A stretch of DNA of 64,000 nucleotides from Hypericum androsaemum (GCA_963995505.1 OZ023189.1:14035495-14099494), one strand, 5' to 3'. Numbered from the stretch's first letter, positions 1 through 11,955 are shown. Notes: generated from the letters alone by a model not told the origin. Made by a program: numbers and translations.

Positions 1-1134
1 CTTTAATTTTCGTGAATGATATCATGCAGAAAACCTTTTAACCTGTTAGTAATTGCTTTAGTTATTACCTTCATCATTACATTACATAGACTAATGGGGC
101 TTGGGATTATTTTTAGTGTGACAGAAACGTACGGATGGGGATCAATTAAAGGTGCGCATTCCTCTTGAATTCGATTGGTTTGCGTGTGTTCATTGATAGA
201 TCACGTTTTTGGAGACACAATAATGTACTATTATCTTATTTCTTATATTTTTCAAATCAGACTAATTAATCCTAAACCATATTTTCGGACTTTTTTTGCA
301 AGGTGTCCAAAATAGCTATAATTCCAAAATTAATTAAATTGTCACGACTAAAAGCTAAAATCTCCCCTTTCCAAATCCACTCATCTTGTACCACACAAAA
401 AACACCCATCCAAAAGGCTGAAATCCCAACCAAATTATCCTTATACTTTGTTAATAATATAGACATTTTTCATGATATGGTTTTCTTTTTTAAGTAAGTT
501 TCCATCTTTCGTGATTAAGGCCACCCTTCTTCTCGTTAAAGTTTTATGTGCAAATATGCACACATATAAATATAATAAAAAATCTATAGTAAATCATATG
601 AAAATTGGTTATCTAAAAATGCCACAAACGTTTCCACGTATACAAATTACGATATACATTTGAGTTCCCATAAATACGTGTTAGGAATTAAGAACTAATA
701 GTCAGCAATTTATGTTAATTCAATATTCGAATCTCAATTATATTTTGTGAATGTATTAAATTACCATTTCTAGTTCTCAGGAAAAATTTATTTTCCGTAT
801 CTAATAGCCTGAAAAATATCTTCATCCCTAATTACGCACTCAAATTAAATTATTTGATTCACACAGGAAGAATACAAAATGGGATAACATTTTTCAACAT
901 AGATAATGCAAAAATGGGATAACATTTTTCAACATAGATAAGCTTCCGCTCAAATGAAGAACTCATTCTGACTAATTTTATAAAATTTGGACCACTACTT
1001 TTTTATAAAATTTGGACCATTAATTTTTAAATAAAATATGAATATCTGATATGCGAAATCATACCGGCGAGAATTGCAAAATTTCCTAATCCAAGGGGCC
1101 AAAACCAAAAGGGAAGATGCCCCTTGTCCCCCAC
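1..1134. other. AT-rich intergenic DNA upstream of the first gene
   Basis: No gene is supported here; open frames are short and lack any recognisable domain. The only distinct structure is a perfect or near-perfect 35-bp direct duplication at 876-945, followed by short repeats of the phrase ATAAAATTTGGACCA near 975-1020. Confidence 0.6.
876..945. repeat. 35-bp tandem duplication
   Basis: Two adjacent copies of a 35-bp unit starting AAAATGGGATAACATT, the second beginning at 911. It lies about 300 bp upstream of the TATA box of the small gene at 1250. Probably a replication-slippage duplication. Confidence 0.85.
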
Positions 1135-1140
1135 TATAAA
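1135..1140 (+). promoter_or_regulatory. TATA box of the small gene
   Basis: TATAAA in the context CCCACTATAAATCCAC. A start site about 30 bp downstream would give a leader of roughly 85 nt ending in a purine tract just before the ATG at 1250, a normal plant arrangement. Confidence 0.6.
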
Positions 1141-1249
1141 TCCACAGTCAACTCCCTACTCTCTTCTCAATAATCTACAACGTGATTATTCCTTTAATTT
1201 CCCAATTGCACCACAAAAGAAAAAAAAAAAAAACCAACCTCATAACCAC

Positions 1250-1660
1250 ATGGCTCTGGATAATGGCACCACCACCCTCCAAAATGACCCACCACCCAAG
1301 CTCCAACCCCAACACCCCGCCACCCGGTTGCCGCCCCGCCGGAGAGTCTACCTTCGGCGTCGGAAGCTACCGACGGTGAGGCTAGGCGGCAACCAGGGCA
1401 GCCCGAAACGGGGGCTCCTCTTGACGAGGATACTCAGGAAAATGAGGCTAAGGTGGATGAAGTTGCGTTTGATGAAGAGGCTCAAGGAGTACTACCGAAG
1501 GCTGATCAAGGACATCATCGAGGCCGGAGCCACCGTGGAGAGCTACCAACAGCGGCTGTTGATGGAGAGCAGCCTCGCCGTTCCGGTCATGGGCCTCGGC
1601 TTCAATAGCTTCCCCGCCGTCGCCGGATCCGACCGCCCTAGATCCATCTTCTTCGTGTAA
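1250..1660 (+). CDS. Small basic plant protein, function unknown
   Basis: Single-exon frame of 136 codons starting MALDNGTTTLQNDPPP. The frame stays open upstream to 1124, but an ATG there would lie on top of the TATA box at 1135, so the ATG at 1250 is chosen; it follows a TATA box and a CA- and A-rich leader. The N-terminal third is rich in Pro, Asn and Gln, the middle (about residues 25-70) is strongly basic with Arg/Lys runs, and the C-terminal half holds a compact helix-like block with EYYRRLIKDIIEAGATVE followed by SYQQRLLMESSLAVPVMG and a tail ending in SDRPRSIFFV. That block resembles short plant-specific proteins of unknown function; I cannot name the family. No signal peptide or membrane span is evident; the basic centre may be a nuclear targeting signal (inference). 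Possible poly(A) signals AATAAATAAATA follow near 1728. Confidence 0.65.
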   Translation: MALDNGTTTLQNDPPPKLQPQHPATRLPPRRRVYLRRRKLPTVRLGGNQGSPKRGLLLTRILRKMRLRWMKLRLMKRLKEYYRRLIKDIIEAGATVESYQQRLLMESSLAVPVMGLGFNSFPAVAGSDRPRSIFFV

Positions 1661-1739
1661 TAAGGAAAAAATGCTTATCTTCTGACTTGGTTCTTATTTT
1701 TAAATATGTGTTTTATATAATATATCAATAAATAAATAT

Positions 1740-2837
1740 AATCCAGCCTTCTTGATAAATTATTTATTTGATTCACTGGATCTGTCCTGCTTTTTTTTTA
1801 AATTATTATATTTTTGCCGGAAAATGAATTTCATTTACATACATGTAGAGTTGTTTGAACTTTGAACCTTATTAAAGAATCTTTTCATGGTATAAAATAG
1901 TTTTTTGTATTTGTTCGGAACGGAAACAAAAAATTTGGAAGATAATTTTTCGAAATAAATGGGGACGTTCAATGTATATGAATCTAAGACTTAGGGTTAC
2001 TTTCCGTTTATTTTCAAATTTCAATGGCACAGGAGTTAATTGATGGTCCATTTAAATTCAGCTCCATTATTGAAATTAATTGAGTTTCCCTCTTTCCGAA
2101 GGGAAAAAACTGATTAATTAGAAGATTGGTGGGTTTCACATGGTTGGTCAAACAAAAATGGAGTAGCGACTTTCCATATATTTTTTAATCTATGGTATTC
2201 GGAGAGAGTGATTGTTACTATCGATCTGTATTTGGAGAATCATTATCGATATCAATGTAGGGATAAATTTTCTTAACGATATATTATAGACGCTCACCTC
2301 AGACTTTCTTTATAAATTCAAATAAGAAAATCATTGGTCTTGCAACTGAAATTCAAAATAAAAGTTTGAGTTATTTATCGGGACAGATCGGTCATGAAGA
2401 GCATTAATGAATTGCATGCGGTAGCAATTGTTTTATTCCCAAAATCGCAAGCAATTTTTGTCTTCTGTTGCATTGGAAATGATACGTACCGGTTAAAGAT
2501 TCATTCTTTAATGGAAAACAAACAGCTGGAAAGTCTATTTTCTTCAAAGATTCACTACCATCGGGGGAAAGTTAGGGTCCTCTAACTTTTTCTACTGATC
2601 TAGTGAGGTGAGGCTGTCTTAGGGACCCAATTCTATTTGTCAGCTTCTTAATTTATCTTTATGTGCGTACATCCGTTGCCTAATAAGTTAGTTTCCGTAA
2701 TTTCAAGATCATCTTTCCGCAACTGCTGACTTTATTATTATTTTTTATAAGTAAATGTTTCTCATTACCAATAAAAAAGAAAATATTTCCTAATATGTGA
2801 CGAGATGTCAAACACTACTTGTACAAATGACAAACAT
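1740..2837. other. Intergenic, nothing recognised
   Basis: AT-rich sequence with no frame longer than about 63 codons and no domain-like translation. No repeat or element boundary was seen before the MITE at 2848. Confidence 0.5.
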
Positions 2838-2847
2838 GTTTTAATTG

Positions 2848-3233
2848 GGAGCGGAATTGGTCCTGGAAGGCCAAATCTAATCAGGACTGTCCTGGATGAT
2901 TCAGTGGTTGATTTAGTTATGATTCAATGGTTCACTTAATTATGATTCAATGGTTCACTTAATTATGATTCAATGGTCTACCTAGTTATGATTCAATGGT
3001 CCGTTTTTTCCCGTCCCGAATAAATCGGGGTCCGTCCCAGTTATCCAGTTACGATTCAATGGTTTACTCAGTTACGATTCAATGGTTTACTCAGTTACGA
3101 TTCAATGGTTGTGGACTTTTTTTATTTTGCACCTCCGTATTTTTTTATTTTTGCAAAATAACTCCCGCGTGTCCTTCAATAAAAATTCTCTAGCACCGTA
3201 CTGGATTTGGCCTCCAGGACCAAATCCGGTCCC
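2848..3233. mobile_element. 386-bp MITE with terminal inverted repeats and a 23-bp tandem core
   Basis: The left end GGAGCGGAATTGGTCCTGGA is matched by the inverted right end, which reads GGGACCGGATTTGGTCCTGG on the minus strand, with GGCCAAATC continuing both arms. The flanks are GTTTTAATTG (2838-2847) and GTTTCAATTG (3234-3243), a 10-bp target duplication with one mismatch. It has no coding capacity. Two clusters of a 23-bp repeat with core GATTCAATGG fill the middle (2898-3000 and 3053-3110). A 9-10 bp target duplication suggests a Mutator-type non-autonomous element, but the family is an inference. Confidence 0.75.
2898..3110. repeat. 23-bp minisatellite inside the MITE, two clusters
   Basis: Cluster one (2898-3000) has about four and a half units alternating GATTCAATGG with TTCACTTAATTAT-type spacers. 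Cluster two (3053-3110) has two and a half units with TTTACTCAGTTAC spacers. The two clusters differ in spacer sequence, so each was probably homogenised separately. Confidence 0.85.
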
Positions 3234-3512
3234 GTTTCAATTGACCAAAATTTAGAGTTAAAATTCTTGATCATGTGACGATTGGTTCAAAAATCATATA
3301 TTAAAAATATGCGCGACAAGAACTATTAATATTATCGCCAGCTGGATTGGGTAATCGAAAATCTCCGAGTTGACACTTCCAGGACATGGAGTTCCTCATA
3401 GATAACAAATAATAAATGCAATCAATAAACCAGTTCTAAGCTGTACATTAAATGATATGACTGGAGTTTTATCGATAGAAGATCAACATCATGTGATGTT
3501 TTGATGTTGCCA

Positions 3513-3584
3513 GATGTCCTAACTCCTAACACCAAGGTCCAAAAGAAAGATGTCCTAACTCCTAACACCAAGGTCCAAAAGAAA
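3513..3584. repeat. 36-bp perfect tandem duplication
   Basis: Two identical adjacent units starting GATGTCCTAACTCC. They lie immediately before the second MITE. Since 36 is divisible by three the duplication keeps an open frame, but no real gene is indicated. Confidence 0.9.
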
Positions 3585-3597
3585 GATGCCTCTTCAG

Positions 3598-4045
3598 TTC
3601 AAGAGTATGGATTGGGTACGGAATGTCACTATTTCGAACCGTTTGGAATGAAGACACGCGGGAATTTTTTTGCAAATGCGCTAAAATACAGGGATCAAAA
3701 TAAAAAAAGCCATGCACAAACACAGGCCTGATACAAATGCTATTATCACATAACAGCGCATGCCAGTATCACATAACAGTGCATGCTAGTGTGACCTTTT
3801 TGCAAAAATGCTAAAACATGGGGGATCAAAATAAAAAAAAACTATGCGTGCCATTATCATCAACGGGGACTTGCCGTTTTCACAAAAACAAATGTCATTA
3901 TCACATAACTGCACTTGCCATTATCACATAACTGCGTTTGCCATTATCACATACCTGCGCTTGCCGCTGCGGTCCCCCTTCAATCCAAACCGTTCGGAAT
4001 CAATTCCTTCACTCCGTACCCAGTCCAAACCCCCAGTTCAAACCA
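3598..4045. mobile_element. Second MITE with inverted ends and a 23-bp tandem core
   Basis: The left arm contains ATTGGGTACGGAATG and TTTCGAACCGTTTGGAATG. The right arm read on the minus strand contains ACTGGGTACGGAGTG and TTCCGAACGGTTTGGATTG in the same order, so the ends are inverted repeats about 50-60 bp long. The interior carries tandem 23-bp units of CATTATCACATAACTGC type (mainly 3894-3966, with diverged copies near 3739-3790) and A/T-rich blocks with TTTTGCAAA phrases also present in the MITE at 2848. Exact ends and target duplication were not resolved. Confidence 0.6.
3894..3966. repeat. 23-bp minisatellite inside the second MITE
   Basis: About three units of CATTATCACATAACTGC plus a variable six-base tail (ACTTGC, GTTTGC, GCTTGC). 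Related single units occur at about 3739-3785 with TATCACATAACAGYGCATGC. Confidence 0.85.
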
Positions 4046-7000
4046 TTAGGACAAATGTAGAAAAATGGACAGCTAATTCTATTAAACACACCAAATTCGC
4101 TTATGTCCTCATTCACAATAACATCCAAATTAACTTTTTTTCTTCTTTTTTTCGTATTCGAGTACTCATTAAACCGGTTAAAGTACATGGTTTCGCATTG
4201 TTTAGTTGCGTGTGGATGGCTACATTTTGGCAGTCAATGCTTTAGCCGATAAGCTATTAAATATATGCTCGAATTGAGAGGTGTTCAAGAACATCATTAT
4301 TGAATATTTAATGCTCCCTCGCCTTACCGTGTGTGGGCTAGGACTACCATACTTACGTAAAGTACCGAAGGAGTTGGAACTTGAACGTGGACTTGGATTT
4401 ATTATTTCAACCAATAAAATATTTATTTTGTTGACGAGTACGAATCAGATTATTATCAGGGCTATGTCCTAACCAAAACCAATTGATGATAGGAGAAAAT
4501 AAGTTATTGTTAAAGATAACCTAGTAAATCTATTTATTTTAATATTTTAGATTTTCGCATAGAAATTGGGTAAAAGTTAGTCATCTTGTTTGATCCTAAT
4601 AAAAATGACACTAAAGCTGGCTACTGATTACTAATTAGAGCGAATCAATGTTTTTCTAACTCGGATTGGGCCGGCCAATTGGACTGCTCAGCCCATGACT
4701 AATGAAGCCCAATGGATTACTTTATCGGTCGTGATTAGCCCATCTAAAGCCCAAACGTTTTCTTGATAAGGGGCGCAGCCGTCGAGAGGAGGAGGTCAAT
4801 TCAAGAGGTTCAATAACCCCAAGTAAGACCGGGCTTCAAAGGCCCAATTTCTACTAAAACAGTTTACACCGATGTCAAGCAATTGGTATTTAGAATTGAG
4901 CATTGTTGATCTCATGAAGGAGCAAATTTTCTAATGATATATTTTTTTAAAGACTTATATCTAAGTGTGTTTTAAGAAAATTCAAAATTAACCTCTTGAG
5001 TTAACTCAGATCGATAGGTTTGAAATGCAACAACTTATCCAAAAAAAAGTTTGAATTGCAACAACCACCGAGGACATCGACTGAGAAGTGCGGAAAGAAT
5101 TGAACCACAAAAAGTGCGAAGTCAATTGTGGAATGATCATTCTATGGAGCCAGTGGATGCCACGATCTTCACGTGTCGTGCGAAAGTGGTAGATGTACAT
5201 TTCTCGTTCCAATTCATTTGCCTACGGTGAACTGTCGTTTTCAAGGCTCCATCTAACGTAAAAGTTGCGACAATTGAAAAAGTTGATCAACCTGATTCCT
5301 CATAGTTCATGGTCTTGTGTCATTTCATCGGAACAACAACCACATGGTTGGATTTCCAAGTAATTCGCTTTACATGGGTCACGACGAAATACCATTTCCT
5401 TTCGTAGGCGTGCCCTATAACAGTGCTTCTTAGCAATGTTTTAAAAAATTAGTCTGACTAGTCGGATCGCAATGCAGGATCAAATTCATGTCATTTTTGC
5501 ATAAAAACTTGGATGATGGTTCAATTGGTGGTCAACGACATTGACCACCAGTTCAACTGGTCGTACCGGCCAGTTCACTTGCTAGGAATAGGTTTCCATA
5601 CAAAACATCCCAAGAATCTTTGTTTTTGGAAAAATATATATTTCAGTTTTATTAGATTAAAAGTCGTTATATTACAATTTTAATATTTCAAAACTATAAA
5701 TTTGTATTTTTATAATTATTTGGCAATTTAATACTAAATATAACTAATAATTTAAAATTTTATGTTTAAAAATTGTGGTTCAGCTGATTGGATTGGATGA
5801 ACTAGAAAACAGGAAGAATCTCAAATCATCCTCCGATTTATTTTTAAATCGGTATGACTCAAATTACTCTTTATCTATTCTCATCTAGCTTAGCCCACAA
5901 ATGAGTACCAGGGGAGTCGCAACTCCGGAAATTATACATGTACAACCATGGCTGTCTAATAACAAATGGTTAAATTCCTCTTAAAATGATAGTTGGACAT
6001 GAACAAAAAAATGTTGGTTTGAATTTTAGTTTATACCCAAAGAATAAATTGAGGTCCAAAATCTCAAATTTTGAAAATTAAACCAGCTGACTTGTATACG
6101 TCGGAAATGATTGGATCTTGCAAATCTTGTTTCCGATTCTCACACAACTACCTTTGTATGTGAAACGCCGAATGTTCGAGGAAACAACAATTAATTAACA
6201 AGTGTGTAATCCCAATTAATCCGGTGGTTACATCTAAAAAATCTGTGGACGGTGCTGTGTTTGGTAGATTTATTGACTATCCCACCACAAAATATGATTC
6301 CTTTGAAAGCATTGCTGTGTTGGGGATTTTCGTGGGAACCCCGACAAGGTATCTTGAAATGAGTTTTGGGTTTTGAAAGGAGGAGGAGGTTGAAGATGAA
6401 GTTTGGAATTTTTGAAAAAGTATTTAAATTGTTGGGAATAATTTGGTAATTTATCGGACTACACGTCATCATCAACTAAACTTACAAGGTCGCCACGTGT
6501 CTGCCACGTTGGTTCAAAACTCAACGTTTCAAGTCCGTTAGGTCGGGCAGCTGCCCGAAGAAAAATTGGTAAACCACAAGGACTGAAATACTAATCTCAA
6601 ACTACATAACCTAAATACGAAAATTGTGAAACCACAGAGTATTAAAATACAAATTTCTCTATAATTTATTTTCTTACAGTGTATTTTTTACTTTATATAT
6701 ATACACACACATAAATAAAAGTCAGTTTGACCAAAAAACTTAAAAGTAGGAAGTCAAAGTTTGTGCTTTGTATTCCTAATTCGTCTTTTTGCTGGTGGAA
6801 TGTCAAACGTGAGACTATGAAGACACGGAGTCTTTGGCCAGTACACAGTCTTTGTTTTTCTAGTTCATGTTTTTCCCAGAATTTTTTTTGTAATAACATA
6901 AAAGTATGATAAGATGAAATAAAATTAAAGAAAATTTCAAAAAAATTTTAAGAATTTTTCACGTAAGAGTAGAAAAATCACAAATATAGTAGCCAAAAAC

Positions 7001-8701
7001 GAAAAACAGGTAAAATAAAGTAGATAACAAAGTGGAACGGACATCCAATCCAAAATGTTATAAAATATCATGTCGATTTATTTCTTGAATATAATGGATC
7101 AGATGAAATACAGTTTACCTTTAACAAAAAATACGAACTCCAATTTTTTTAGTTCAATTGGTAACAGAATAAGTAAATACTAACCAGTAGTACTTTTAAT
7201 AGGATTTAACTTTCTAACTATTGGTTGCAAGACACAAGTCAAAATGTCCAAATCCTTTATGATATAATAAGCTGAACTTTTAACCGATGCTACCACTAGC
7301 TTTCTTTTTTAATCTGACAATATCCGGGTCCCTGCTATATTGGAGGAATATCCCAGAGTAAGAAAAAATCTACATCCACTAATGTTTATGTGGAAAATGA
7401 TCATACAAATTGTTGAAAAATAAGATCGAAATGAGTAAAACAGGTTACGTGGAAACTCTAAGACGGGGAGAAAACCACGGACAAAGGAGAGTCGTCTACT
7501 ATGTGAGTCAAACAGGTTATAAGGGTTCCGTCTCGACTACACACAAAAGACCTAGGTATAGGTCGATATATATAGGAGACTATTACTCTATTCTAAATAT
7601 GAATAGAGCTCTACTCTAATTAGGAATTTGAGATAAATCATAACACAAATATATATTATCTAAAAAAAATTTAGTCTAACGACATAAGACTTGTATAAAT
7701 TTGAAAAGAACTAAAATATAGACATATTGTAAAAATTTACCTTTCAAATTAAGGAGCCCCTATCTTTTTTTCTAGTGCTTAATCTCGTTTGTCCTTCTAA
7801 TTGCCGGTCCAATTCGATGCAAGTGTAACTAAGATAATGCAACATGTGATTGTGAATTGTACCTTTAGAGGACTATTATAGAAAAAATGTAAACATTTTT
7901 AGGTAAATAGATGTAATTCCACTTTGTAATAGGAAAAAAAGTAAACTTAATACGGCTATGAATACTCTTAATGCTTATCATTAAAATATCAAACATGATG
8001 CATGACAAGTCAGACTTAAAGAAAATGATTTTTTGAAAGTTGAGTAAAAAAGTTAAAACTTATAACATTTCTTCCACAACTATTGAAATCTTTATTGCTT
8101 CATTGACAAGTTTCAAATTAAACAGTAGTAAAACAAATAGTAGTTTAAACTTTAAAGTGACAAAGTGGAATTCTTTAAAGAGCCATTCCCAAAAGACAAT
8201 TTCTTTTGGGAAATGCAACTTGATTTCCGGATTTTTATTTTCTAATTACTAAATTAAATAATTCATATTCGAGACGGATAACACATTTGAATAGTAACAA
8301 AATTCTCTAACAAATATTTAACATTGATGTATTTTCATTGGCTCAAATTCGAGTTATTTTAATTAAACTAAAATGATTTTGTTATTATTTTATCTAAGTA
8401 TTTATTGGTTGGTTGCAAAAGTTTAGTTACATTTGCGAATAATCTTGTATAAAAAAGAGTTTTATTTCTACTAAAATTCTCCTATAAATCGATTCTAAAG
8501 ATGCTCTTGGATTAGAAAAAACTATAGAGGAAGCTGACAGGAAAGTAAAGTATTCCACATTCCGTTTGGAACTCTTTCTGCCGCCAAACCGGCGGCGCGT
8601 GACGTCTACCACAGGCAGTCAACGTACGGACAAGTGGCATCTTGGAAACTGCTGACGTGTACATAAATGTTTTCCTGCACGCCGTGGAATATTCAGCCTT
8701 A
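4046..8701. other. Long intergenic stretch
   Basis: No supportable gene. Noted: a cluster of GCCCA/GGGCC motifs at 4664-4850; a 9-bp-stem hairpin (GGTGGTCAA, loop, TTGACCACC) near 5529; a one-armed remnant at about 6540-6660 with 'kttaccacaaggact'-type wording similar to one arm of the long-TIR element at 21.5 kb; and a TATA-containing LTR-like stretch near 7430-7640 (GATATATATAGGAGAC) too degraded to delimit. Confidence 0.5.
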
Positions 8702-9159
8702 TGTCACGGACAAACTCTCTCACTCGAGGTATCTGCGTGGTATTTCAACCCTCGCTAACCAAAGTCATTCTATCCTCATTTTTTCTCAACTCTACGCCAC
8801 TAATAGGAGAAAAAATACACAAGAACGCTAGACAAGATGTGAGAATTCTTATGTATTACTCAAAGAATGAGATTTTGAGGGATGATTACAAATGAGGGTG
8901 TCAAGTCTTTTATATACACATCCATGGAAGGATCTACCTAATTGTCAACTACCATCTAACTAATAATTACAACTCATATCTACCAACTACCACCTACTCT
9001 CTTCCTTGGAGGATTCTAGAATGCCCCGTAATATTCCGTAGAGCAAACTAGAACACTCTCCTTTTTTCTCGTGGGAATTCCGGAAGGCTCTTTCGTTCTC
9101 CGCAATGCTCCTCGGCCATCCGCCCCATCTTTTAGCCTCGGAGAAGTCATCCCGTGACA
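8702..9159 (-). mobile_element. Solo LTR of an LTR retrotransposon
   Basis: 458 bp starting TGTCACGG and ending CCGTGACA, so it has the TG...CA ends of an LTR inside an 8-bp inverted repeat. The flanks are CTTA (8698-8701) and CTTA (9160-9163), a short target duplication. Read on the minus strand it has a TATA box (GTGTATATAAAAGACTTG) about 60% of the way in, as expected for U3, followed by an R/U5-like stretch. No primer-binding site, gag or pol lies next to it, so it looks like a recombination-derived solo LTR. The length would suit a Copia-type element (inference). Confidence 0.75.
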
Positions 9160-9163
9160 CTTA

Positions 9164-11940
9164 GCTACGGAATTTTGAAAACCTTGCCTCCACATTTACA
9201 AATTCACCCGCTCACTTTTCTGTTTCTTGCAGTTTCGTCCCTCATTCGTGATCTTCGCGTCACCACTTAATGGGCTACCGGAGGATCAACACTAGCAAAA
9301 GAGTCTTAATGGATTCTATTTGATCTATCTCTCCCGTTAGGATAAAGACGAAATAATCTTTGAGTCAGATTCATGAACCGTAGCGGTGTTCATAAACTAC
9401 TTATTTCTACAATAGTGATGTAAACATTAAGATAGGTCTTTTCTTATCCAAATATTCTTTCTTTTTAGTAATTTTTTTCCACGAAATTTTATCACTAGAG
9501 TTTTGACGATGTCGACGATCGTAATTTTGCAACAAAATTTTTTTACCGTTGTAAAGATTACTAAACTTTACATATTAAAAAATTACTTATTTCTACTTAC
9601 AAAAAAAAAACTACTTATATCTATTTTTTAATAGAAGATTTGATTTACTTTATTCACATTATCCATAAGATTTTAAATGAAATCTTACATTTCATGAGGG
9701 ATAATATAGTCTTTTCACTTAAAATTAATTTTCTGACCGACCTTTTATTGATCAAAAGGACTCAAGTGTGGGTGTATTTTAGACCTCGGAGGACATAAGT
9801 GCCTATCTTTTTTTTTTTAAAACGCATGAATGCAAGCGTTAATTGTGGGTGCCTTTGGTACATATATTGAAGAGACTTGGAAAAAAGGACGTGACATAAC
9901 AAGATTCAACAATCTATTTTGGTTCTTCTGTCTAGAGCTAATAATAATAGTACATTAGCTAAATTCAATATGGTAAAAAAATAGGACAATAAATGTATCC
10001 TTGGAGAAAATTTTAATCCACAAAATTGATGGAATAAAAGTTTGGGTAGAGTTTGGATTAACTTTCGTTTCTTTTAAAAGTATAAATTTTTGTTTGCCGA
10101 AACTCTTATTTCACCAAACATAATTTAGAAAAAAATATTATCTAGTCATATCATTTCATCTAAATAAACCCACCCTCAATGTATTGTACACCAACATTAA
10201 TAGCCAATAACTAATCACTAATAGATATTTCTTATTCAAAGGGCCCAGAAAGAGAAATGGTAGTTGAGAAACCGGCTTAGAGTTATGATCTCATTGGTCC
10301 TACTGATTGTCATATGCAATTTGTTGGCCGTCCAAAAAAAATTGCTATGTGCAATTTTGCAAAGGTAGTTATTGATATATGATATTTTTTCTTGGATAAA
10401 TTAGTTTCCTCTCATCCTACGCCCTTTATTAGCTGCGTGGGAATTTTGAAGGTGAAACGTGAAATTTATTGTACTTTTTTATTAGTCTTATGCCAGCCAA
10501 CTCCTACTAATTCGTACTCCTCAAAAGAAACCCAATGTCTAAATAAACCATTGGAATTAATAGTCATGCACCTAAGATACTAAATAACACATATCTATCT
10601 AAGTATGAAAATCCCAACAACAAAAAAAATCTGAACCAAGATTTCTCCAAAGTCATTCCAAAATAACCCAATATACATAAGGGAAAAACCCTCACCAAGA
10701 TGACTTGTCAAGGGACACCTAGATTAATGAGGGTCAAACGGAAAGCGATCAGACCTTCTCGCTGCGTTCTTGTTGGCAACCGATTGACTGTCATCTTATT
10801 GCATTTAAATTTTTTACACTTTTATATTTGTCAGGATTTGAATCTTATACTTCCTTAAATTTATCAACGGCTTATACCGTTAGGCTACAAATTATTTAGC
10901 GACATCTCTCTCTTTATAAATTCGATTAGTCAAAGTTGTGATGAGTTTTATATAGATATTTTTTACTATTACAATTCCATCATTTCTTAAAATTATGATT
11001 TTTCATTAAGGTAGAAAAAGTTAACAGAGTTTATTTGCATCATTTTCATTAGAAGTAACGAATCAGTCATAAATGTAATAATTGACCAGTCAAACCAAAC
11101 TGACTGCCTAATGTATAGAAACCAGAAGTTTCAAAATGGTAGAATAATAAAATGTGAAATTACCAAACAGTCACTTAGATCTAGGAAATATTCTAGCTTA
11201 ACTAAATATCGAGAGAGTTCTTGAGAATGCAACAATGTTGGAAAAATTTTACCACATTTCAAAAATTCTACCTATCTTAATTTAAATTAGTCGGATCAAT
11301 AGACCGAATAACAAGTGATATAAACCAAAAAAAAAATAAACTGTGAAACTCCAAGGTGTGAAAATCGTGACCCATGTACCATTCACAAGGAGGTGAACTG
11401 CGAAAGGGACGTGATTGAGAATTTAATAAAAATGAAGGGCGAAGACGTACTTCATGGCAAATTTTTTTCTTTATATCAAAAGGTATTTGACCAACGAAAT
11501 ATTATCTAAATATGAATTGACAAAAATTGAGTTTAATACATAATGTAAAAATTTATTTTCTTTAAAAAACATTTTCCCTTTCCCTTTCTATTACTTGCTC
11601 AACAACTTTTCAAAAAAAAAATTTTACTTGCTCAACAGTACAAATAATAAACATGAATTGATGAAAATCGGGCTCAACACTTTTTGATGGAAAAAAATTT
11701 ACTTTCTTAAAAAAAAATTTTCCCTTCTCTCCGGGTCGCCCTTTCCGCGAAGCACAACCGCGTGTCCTTCTTTCTACTCGTGGACTAATACCATTAACTC
11801 GTCCGTTGACCAGTCAGCCTACTTAATTGCTCCATCTTAGGACAATCTCTATCCCAAAAAGCCAAAACCCACTGAAACTAATCTTAAAAACTTGCAAGTA
11901 AAAATTGAAAAACGTGTTGGGTGGACGGTGCTCTTGTGAT
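9164..11940. other. Intergenic DNA upstream of the lipoxygenase
   Basis: No gene. At about 9470-9610 and again at 63640-63740 there are related stretches with the phrase TTTTGACGA..CGATCG followed by poly-A-like ends, which look like 3' ends of a LINE family. At about 10800-10905 on the minus strand there is a possible tRNA-derived SINE relic (A-box-like TAGCCTAACGGTA, B-box-like GATTCAAATCC). Confidence 0.5.
11808..11813 (+). promoter_or_regulatory. Candidate W-box upstream of the lipoxygenase
   Basis: TTGACC within CGTCCGTTGACCAGTCAG, about 140 bp upstream of the TATA box. W-boxes bind WRKY factors and are common in wound and defence promoters, but a six-base motif alone is weak evidence. 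Confidence 0.3.
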
Positions 11941-11948
11941 CCCCTCTA

Positions 11949-11955
11949 TTTATAA
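11949..11955 (+). promoter_or_regulatory. TATA box of the lipoxygenase gene
   Basis: TTTATAA in CCCCTCTATTTATAAGCATACC, about 95 bp upstream of the start codon. The leader that follows is rich in CA and AAC, typical of plant 5' UTRs. Confidence 0.6.

Noticed and set aside
2898..3110. Repeats with spacers resembling a CRISPR array
   Set aside because: The 23-bp units are directly tandem with near-identical spacers inside a plant MITE; no cas genes and a eukaryotic context.
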